Program-made: the position numbers and the translations under genes
NCBI GenBank assembly: GCA_034096865.1
Contig: JAWQFJ010001130.1
Coordinates: 1 to 64,000, forward strand
DNA length: 64,000 nucleotides
Direction: 5' to 3'
Source of the DNA: Theodoxus fluviatilis
Taxonomy: Eukaryota > Mollusca > Gastropoda > Cycloneritida > Neritidae
The notes under the pieces: generated by a model
What the model saw: the letters and a program-made list of their open reading frames with translations, nothing else
Databases searched by the model: none
Told to the model about the DNA's origin: nothing
Shown: one piece after another, positions 56,843-64,000 of the stretch
Layout: every line of letters begins with the position of its first letter
Position numbering within the stretch: the first letter of the stretch is position 1

Positions 56843-56983
56843 GCATACACCTAAAACATGTAGATCCTTCATTACAATTGATGATAATTTCAATTAAACT
56901 TAATATGTATGAAACATTATTTTCCTGGTGGATTTTTGTATAGGAAATGTAATTTTTGCATGTCCATGAAATGACAACCTTTT

Positions 56984-58398
56984 TATATAATAATAATAAT
57001 AATAATGTGTGGATTTATATAGCGCCTTACCATGAGTTAAGACATGCTCAAGGCGCATACGTACACAACTATTACAATATACAATAACCGTCAATCACCT
57101 CAAAGGTAACTTAATAAACTCAATAACATAGGAGTCAGACATTCACTTCAGGCATTCGACAAACTGATGTACAGCGTCACCGCTTAACCATGAAACTGGG
57201 GAGAGGGGGAGGAGAGACAGGAGGGTGGTAGCGGGCTTAGGCAAGCTAGTACAAAGAGAACAGTGAGGGAAGGAAGATGAAGAAACTTAGACAGGATCAG
57301 GGAAAGATTTCAAGAAGAGGTGAGTTTTGAGAGCAGAACGAAAGGTCGAGGGAGATGTAGAGTGACGAACAGAGGCGGGGAGGTCATTCCAGATAGAGGG
57401 AGCCTGATAAAAGAAAGAGCGTTCACCAAATTTTGTTTTAACTGGAGGGTCCTCCGGGAACCTGAGGATTCTTGTGTCTGCGGAAGAGCGTAGCTGTGAT
57501 AGCGGGTGTGTAGGTGCCCATGGGGTTAGAGAGATATTGAGGAAGGCATTCAGCGAAGTAATGGTAGCAAAGACAGGCAATCTTGTATTGGACTCTAGCA
57601 CTAATGGGCAACCAGTGAAGAGAGCGGAAGAGAGAAGTGAGATGATCTGACTTTTTTTACTTACAGATGAGTCGAGCTGCAGCATCTTGCACTCTTTGAA
57701 GTTTATCGGTCAGATATGCGGGACAGCCGGCAAGAAGGCCGTTGCAATAATCCAGGCGACTGAGAATAAGAGCACAGACTAGGATAGTAGTAGCTTGAGT
57801 AGTGAGAAGGTGTCTGATTGCGCTTATCTGTCTGAGTTATATGTATGCGGATTTGCAAGTGTTTTGGACAAAGTCGGAAAGAGAGAGATGAGAGTCGAGG
57901 GTGACACCAAGGTTTTTGACTGATGGAACAAAGGCGACGTCAGCGTCTCCTACCCTGACAGAAGATGGGAGGGATGAAGACGTCACTAGTCTCTGAGACT
58001 TGACAAGAATTCATTCTGTTTTGGAATCGTTCAGCTGGAGTTTGTTGTGTGACATCCATGACTTAACATCAGAAAGACAGGTCTGTAGAGTGTCTAACGT
58101 GGGTTGGAATTGATCTAAGGTGATGTCTTTGTAGAGCTGATTGTCATCTGCAAATGCATGCTGACTGATTGAGTGCTGAGCGACTATGTCAAACAAAGGT
58201 TGCATGTAAAGAACGAACAAAACTGGACCCAGTACTGAGCCCTGGGGAACACCAAACCGGACAGGAGAAGGAGCTGAGTAATGATTGTTGATGGAGACCG
58301 TTTGAAATCTGTCAGTAAGATAAGAATGAAACCAGGCAAGGGCAGAATGTGAAATTCCAAAAGTGTTTCGCAGGAGGAGAGTGTTGTGGTAGATCTAT
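56984..58398 (-). pseudogene. L2/CR1-type LINE, 5'-truncated, reverse transcriptase pseudogene
   Basis: On the minus strand coding begins at about 58398. It reads IYHNTLLLRNTFGISHSALA, GVPQGSVLGPVLF (RT motif), FADDNQLY (the catalytic F/YADD motif, about 58160), LNDSKTE, a TGA (about 58010), VKNLGVTLDSHLSLSDF, a TAA, ILSRLDYCNGLLAGCPAYL, LQRVQDAAARLICK, a TAA, and RSLHWLPIS. After a frame change come FGERSFFYQAPSIWNDLPAS and TFRSALKTHLFLK, ending at 57287. This order is the C-terminal half of an L2/CR1-type polyprotein. The 3' UTR ends in the hairpin GCGCCTT...AAGGCGC, CTATATAAATCCACAC and an ATT tail (56984-57006). Three stops and one frameshift make it inactive; the 5' RT region and endonuclease are missing. 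Confidence 0.9.
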
Positions 58399-58732
58399 AT
58401 GAAAAAAGTTCCCCCACTTACCATGCACAAGGTGAGTGTGTGTTTTGGCCATGTTTACCTGAAATAAACATTTAACAATGATAATAATAAATATCTTTGG
58501 AATAGTGGAAATGTTAGAGGCTGACAATATCTGTAGTATCCTGTTTGCTAAATTGACAAAGTTGAGCACAAATCTTCTAGGCAAAATTGACAGAGTTGAG
58601 CATGAAATCCATCTGTAGGTTTATTGAATGCAACACAGATGTAAAAAGATAGCTGAGGTAAAGGCAGATTTCCTTCCTTTTAAAAAAATGAATCTCATAC
58701 ATATACGAGTATTGAATAAACTTGAATAGTTG
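58399..58732. other. AT-rich, nothing recognised
   Basis: CATGCACAAGGTGAGTGTGTG and scattered AATAAA words, no frame. Confidence 0.5.
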
Positions 58733-58945
58733 AAATGTGTGTGCATGTGCTCACATACTTGTGTGTCCATGTGTGTGCGCACTGTGTGTGTGTGTGTGTG
58801 TGTGTGTGTGCATGCGTGCGTGTGTGTGCATGCATGTGTGTTTGCATGTGTGCATGTGTGTGTGCATGCATGTGTGTTTGCGAGTGTGTGCGTGTGTGTG
58901 TTTGTGTGTGTGTGTGTGTATGTGTGTGTGTGTGTGTGTGTGCTT
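58733..58945. repeat. Degenerate (GT)n with GCATGC blocks
   Basis: Units of GTGTGCATGCATGTGTGTTTGC recur (about 58826-58880) inside a GT tract. Confidence 0.93.
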
Positions 58946-59021
58946 GTTATTGTTGACATCTTTTGCCATTTCCAAAGCTTGATGGGACCTATGTGCAATG
59001 ACATGATCTTTAGAACAATAT

Positions 59022-59104
59022 TGAGGGATGGATGTAGGGGGTGGGGGGGAGGTCCAACTAGTTGAGGGATGGATGTAGGGGGTGGGGAGGAGGTCCAACT
59101 AGTT
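59022..59104. repeat. Direct duplication of about 42 bp
   Basis: GAGGGATGGATGTAGGGGGT ... GGTCCAACTAGTT occurs twice head to tail, differing by one or two bases. Confidence 0.92.
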
Positions 59105-59510
59105 GTTAATGTAACTGAAGTAGTGCAAGCCCTATAAATATAATGATAAGGATGTAATAGTCAAGGGGAGTAACTCTTAAAGAACTGAGTCACTCAGCTG
59201 ATCGGACATCTTGGCTTGCCTGTACACTAAAGTGTTGACACCAACAGTCAGATGGTGAATTACGTTTGTCAAGCTTATGTACCAGGTGATCTGTATATGG
59301 TAAGAAAATCGTATTCATTAATATGACTTTTTTCTTTTAAATATCTATGTCAGCCAATGGTAAAATATTAAACCCTGCTTGCATTTCATATCCTTAAATT
59401 GATAATACTAATTTGTGTAATTCCTTATTATCTGGCTGATCACATCAGCATTGGTCAATCTAGAGCATATATAAAAAATGTATCTTAGCATGTCACTGTA
59501 CTCACACATA
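59105..59510. other. Nothing recognised
   Basis: Unique AT-rich sequence up to the SINE target duplication. Confidence 0.5.
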
Positions 59511-59521
59511 TTCAGTAGTGC

Positions 59522-59758
59522 GATTAACCCTTGTATGCGGCCAAGCGCCTGCATCGGGTTGGAATACTCCCCAGGGAGCGGAGCTGGTGCTGGTACCTGA
59601 CTGTGTGCGTCTTGAATGTCTCACTATGTTTGTTGTGAGGGACCAGTGAGGATTGATCAAGATGCCCAGTGATAAGGGGGTAAAAAGTGTAAAGCGGTTT
59701 GAGACCCAGACAAAGGGTGTAAGTCGCTATAAAAAACCACACCTTTACCTTTACCTTT
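59522..59758 (+). mobile_element. tRNA-derived SINE, 5'-truncated second copy
   Basis: About 237 bp corresponding to the 3' part of the element at 2112-2543, inverted relative to it and highly similar. It lacks the tRNA head. TTCAGTAGTGC flanks it on both sides (59511-59521 and 59759-59769), a clear 11-bp target-site duplication. The tail is CTTTAC units. TAGTGC is also in the element itself at the truncation point, so the 5' join may have used microhomology. Confidence 0.92.
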
Positions 59759-59769
59759 TTCAGTAGTGC

Positions 59770-60190
59770 AGCAAGATGTGGAAAGTAAGTGTTGCCTGTT
59801 GAGACATGATCATGAAGGTGAAATATTGTAGGTCTATTCTCTATAATTGCTGCATTTTAAATGCATCACAAAAATTCTTGTGCTATGTGGTCTGAAGACT
59901 GCTTGAGAATGAGACAAAAAGGAATATGAGGTTACAAGATGTTTATTATCACAAATGGGAAGTCATCATGCTTATGTAGAGACAGAGGGGAAAAATGTAT
60001 TACATATGGCTGTTTTGCATTGTTGTGTGTTGTTTGTTGTATTGTGCTGGACTGTACTGTGCTGTGCTGTACTGTATTGTAATTGTAATTTACTGGACCA
60101 GCACAGAAAGCTTCAGACAGGACCTGCCCCACTTAACTACTTCTCATCTCCCCCCCCCCCCCCCCCCCCCTTTGCCTGCTTGACTCATAT
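59770..60190. other. Nothing recognised; poly-C run
   Basis: TACTGTGCTGTGCTGTACTG-type degenerate repeats (60048-60080) and a C run at about 60151-60170. Confidence 0.5.
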
Positions 60191-60810
60191 GTGACCAGCC
60201 ACGACAAAACCAGTGCTAAGTCGCGCGGCCCTCTCTTGCGCTAAGTCTGAGAAAAGGCAGGGAGGGTCAATCTGGGTGATTTTCACTTTTTGATAAAAAT
60301 AGATTCTACATGGTTCATTAACTATCATGCCAGTAAAGGAAACATGTTGAAGAATTATATTTTGATGGTAAAATAAAGACTTTTGTGTTATGTATTGTTT
60401 CAAAAGCTCCCTGTAATTAGCGTCAATTGCCTCATTTTAGCCGCAATAAACACACCTAAACCCTTGCAGAACCCCTTCATGTTATATACAGTTAGAAAGG
60501 CCGCTCTCTCGGCGTTCCGGCTCTGTGGATGTCGAAAAAAAATATGGTCAGCTATTTTTGGAAACGGAGTTTGAAATACCGTTGCTAAGGTGTTTAATGT
60601 CTGAAGAGGGTAAATCTTCTGAGACCGTTTTTTCATAATGAGAGCTGCTTCAGTATCCAACTTGAAATGCCTGTAACTCCTATTCTAATTAACTCACGCT
60701 GTTCATTCTTATATATCAAAACAAACAGAAATGAATGCAGAATTAAAAAATATTAGAACCCTATTTTGTCCAAAAATCGACTTAGCACTGGTTTTGTCTT
60801 GGCTGGTCAC
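60191..60810. mobile_element. 620-bp element with about 37-bp inverted repeats (non-autonomous DNA transposon)
   Basis: The left arm GTGACCAGCCACGACAAAAC / CAGTGCTAAGTCG (60191-60223) is matched by the inverted right arm (60778-60810) with one or two differences. Both arms extend outward through ATATG/CATAT. ATAT on both sides may be a 4-bp duplication, but the palindromic flank makes it ambiguous. The interior is AT-rich with no coding frame I can assign, so the superfamily is open. Confidence 0.75.
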
Positions 60811-60815
60811 ATATG

Positions 60816-62274
<1,459 letters not shown>

Positions 62275-62276
<2 letters not shown>

Positions 62277-63089
62277 ATCTAGAATTGTCCTCTTGATCTA
62301 TCAGGCATGTGTAAGGAAAGGAATGTTTCTGAGATAGTTAACTGTCAATAGTAGATGTGGGAACATGATTCTTTTCTTTCAATTATCATGTATTTCAAAT
62401 GGTATTCTGCACACTGTGCACTTCAGAGTCCTTTATTATTATATAACTCACCCATGCTAAAGACAGACAGACAGAACGGCAGGCAGACAGACAGACAGAC
62501 AGACGCACAGAAACTCTGAAAGCAAGTCATTCCTTGTTCAGCTGGCAGCACATTTAGAGATCACAAACATGCTGATGAGCAGTGCCTGCTATGATCACAC
62601 CTGGATGCAAAGGACAGTTCTGAAGGAACACCATGGCTACATTGAAAAGCTTTCTTGCTCACCACAGCCATGCATTTTGTTCAATCTCACTTGGTACGGA
62701 ATTGTACTAAACATTGTGGAACTTAATAGGATATTGTACTAATTGCCCACAGTAATTTCTCCGCTTCACACCGTTTGACTGTATGGCAACACTGTGATAT
62801 GTTCTGAGTGCACCTTAAGTTGCAGTATTGATCATGCCCTAGCAGATCAATTTTTGTCAAACTATTCTGTGCAGTAGTGAACCATAGACAAGTCCAGTGC
62901 TGAAGGGAAAGATCTAATTTTGAAGAACTGAAATGAGAGTTTTCTGATAGGCAGTACTCACTGAATATAGAGGGGCAAGTGTAGATTTAAAAAAAAATTA
63001 GTTATGATGGGGAAATGCTGACTATTGTCTGATTAAAAAAAATATATAACTTAAATTAAGGTGATACTGTTTTACTGCAAAGTGACCCC
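62275..63089. other. Nothing recognised except a (GACA)n patch
   Basis: GACA/GGCA units lie at 62460-62505. The rest is AT-rich unique sequence. Confidence 0.5.
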
Positions 63090-63830
63090 TGCACCTTATA
63101 CAATGGTAGCACCTTATACAATAGTTGCACCTTATATAATGGTAGCACCTTATACAATAGTAACAATGCACCTTATACAAGTAACAATGGTAGCACCTTA
63201 TACAATAGTTGCACCTTATACAATGGTAGCACCTTATACAATAGTTGCACCTTATACAATAGTTGCACCTCATATACAATGGTAGCACCTTATACAATAG
63301 TTGCACTTTATACAATGGTAGCACCTTATACAATAGTTGCACCTTATACAATGGTAGCACAGTATACAATGGTAGCACCTTATACAATAGTTGCACCTTA
63401 TACAATGGTAGCACCTTATACAATAGTTGCACCTTATACAATGGTAGCACAGTATACAATGGCAGCACCGTATGCAATGGCTGCACCTTATACAATGGTA
63501 GCACCTTATACAATGGTAGCACTTTATACAATGGCAGCACCGTATGCAGTGGCAGCACCGTATGCAATGGCAGCACCTTATACAATGGTAGCACCTTATA
63601 CAATGGTTGCACCTTATACAATGGCAGCACCGTATGCAGTGGCAGCACCGTATGCAATGGCAGCACCTTATACAATGGTAGCACTTTTAACAATGGTAGC
63701 ACCGTATGCAATGGCAGCACCGTATGCAATAGCAGCACGTATGCAATGGTATACAATGGTAGGTAGCACCGTATACAATGGTAGAACGGTATACAATGGC
63801 AGCACCTTATACAATGGTAGCACCTTATTG
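63090..63830. repeat. 18-bp minisatellite, about 40 copies
   Basis: Unit GCACCTTATACAATGGTA. Two versions alternate in the left half (...ATGGTA and ...ATAGTT), while the right half carries GCACCGTATGCAATGGCA variants. Because the period is six codons, all frames that lack a stop stay open: VAPYTM on plus and LPLYKV/LPLHTV on minus, up to 244 codons. Start codons arise in every unit. I judge it non-coding, but it is the one array here whose period keeps a constant peptide. Confidence 0.95.
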
Positions 63831-64000
63831 GGGGCCAAAATGCTCATGCACAAGACAGAAATTCACATCATTTACCTCATGCTACATGACATGTTAAAAT
63901 TGTGTTTGTCTTATTACAAATGTTAAAGATCACAAACTGAAATTTGACTTATTGATTTCCACACGTGGACAATGCAGATGTGTCTGTCTCTCTGATATAC
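63831..64000. other. Window end, nothing recognised
   Basis: Unique sequence after the minisatellite. Confidence 0.5.

Overview
This window looks like intergenic or intronic DNA from an animal with a large, repeat-rich nuclear genome, most likely a mollusc and perhaps a gastropod. The inference rests on eukaryotic transposon families (a KRBA2/Ginger-type element, PIF-Harbinger, pogo and piggyBac-like elements, L2/CR1-type LINEs, a tRNA-derived SINE), very dense and long microsatellites, and a repeat packed with AAGGTCA half-sites of a kind I associate with gastropod genomes. No bacterial gene, CRISPR array, true tRNA or rRNA gene was found. No complete, confidently named host gene was found. 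Most long reading frames come from tetranucleotide, CA/GT, CT/GA or minisatellite tracts, which stay open in several frames at once.

Region by region: 1-5 kb holds microsatellites, a full tRNA-headed SINE (minus strand, 2112-2543) and the first copy of a dispersed 'GGGTTGGGGG' repeat. 5460-8513 is a well-preserved nested transposon: a Ginger-like DNA element with 186-bp terminal inverted repeats and a KRBA2-like C-terminal coding remnant, split by a Harbinger-type element (5942-7353) that carries a Myb/SANT-like reading frame. 9-25 kb is mostly simple repeats with a decayed ~150-bp tandem array, a 5'-truncated LINE (14938-15600) and a foldback MITE (16986-17156). 26-33 kb has a 46-bp minisatellite (about 24 copies), a CCAT tract and a strongly diverged tandem array of roughly 200-300-bp units (30.3-32.3 kb). 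35.5-36.5 kb is an internally deleted LINE in which the endonuclease domain runs directly into the C-terminal zinc knuckle. 40 kb has a 53-bp minisatellite (15 copies). 43.7-44.6 kb is the nuclear-receptor half-site repeat. 45.9-46.4 kb shows a dispersed repeat whose 5' end has grown into a minisatellite.

At 50860-50862 there is a short run of N. To its right the DNA is more AT-rich and has fewer microsatellites up to about 61 kb. That part holds a palindrome array (51.0 kb), a possible promoter and small spliced gene (51.5-52.3 kb), a pogo-like element (52526-53787), a piggyBac-like element (54113-55204), an L2/CR1-type LINE pseudogene (56984-58398), a second SINE copy with target-site duplications (59522-59758), and a 620-bp inverted-repeat element (60191-60810). 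The window ends with a 290-bp CT tract and an 18-bp minisatellite of about 40 copies (63090-63830).

The common thread is mobile DNA and the simple repeats it seeds. Three LINE 3' ends share a GGCC hairpin and then run into microsatellites, the GGGTTGGGGG family ends in CATC/CCAT/CATT tracts, and the SINE shares a stem-loop tail design with the LINE at 57 kb. Host-gene calls here (candidate exons, promoter, X-box) are tentative.
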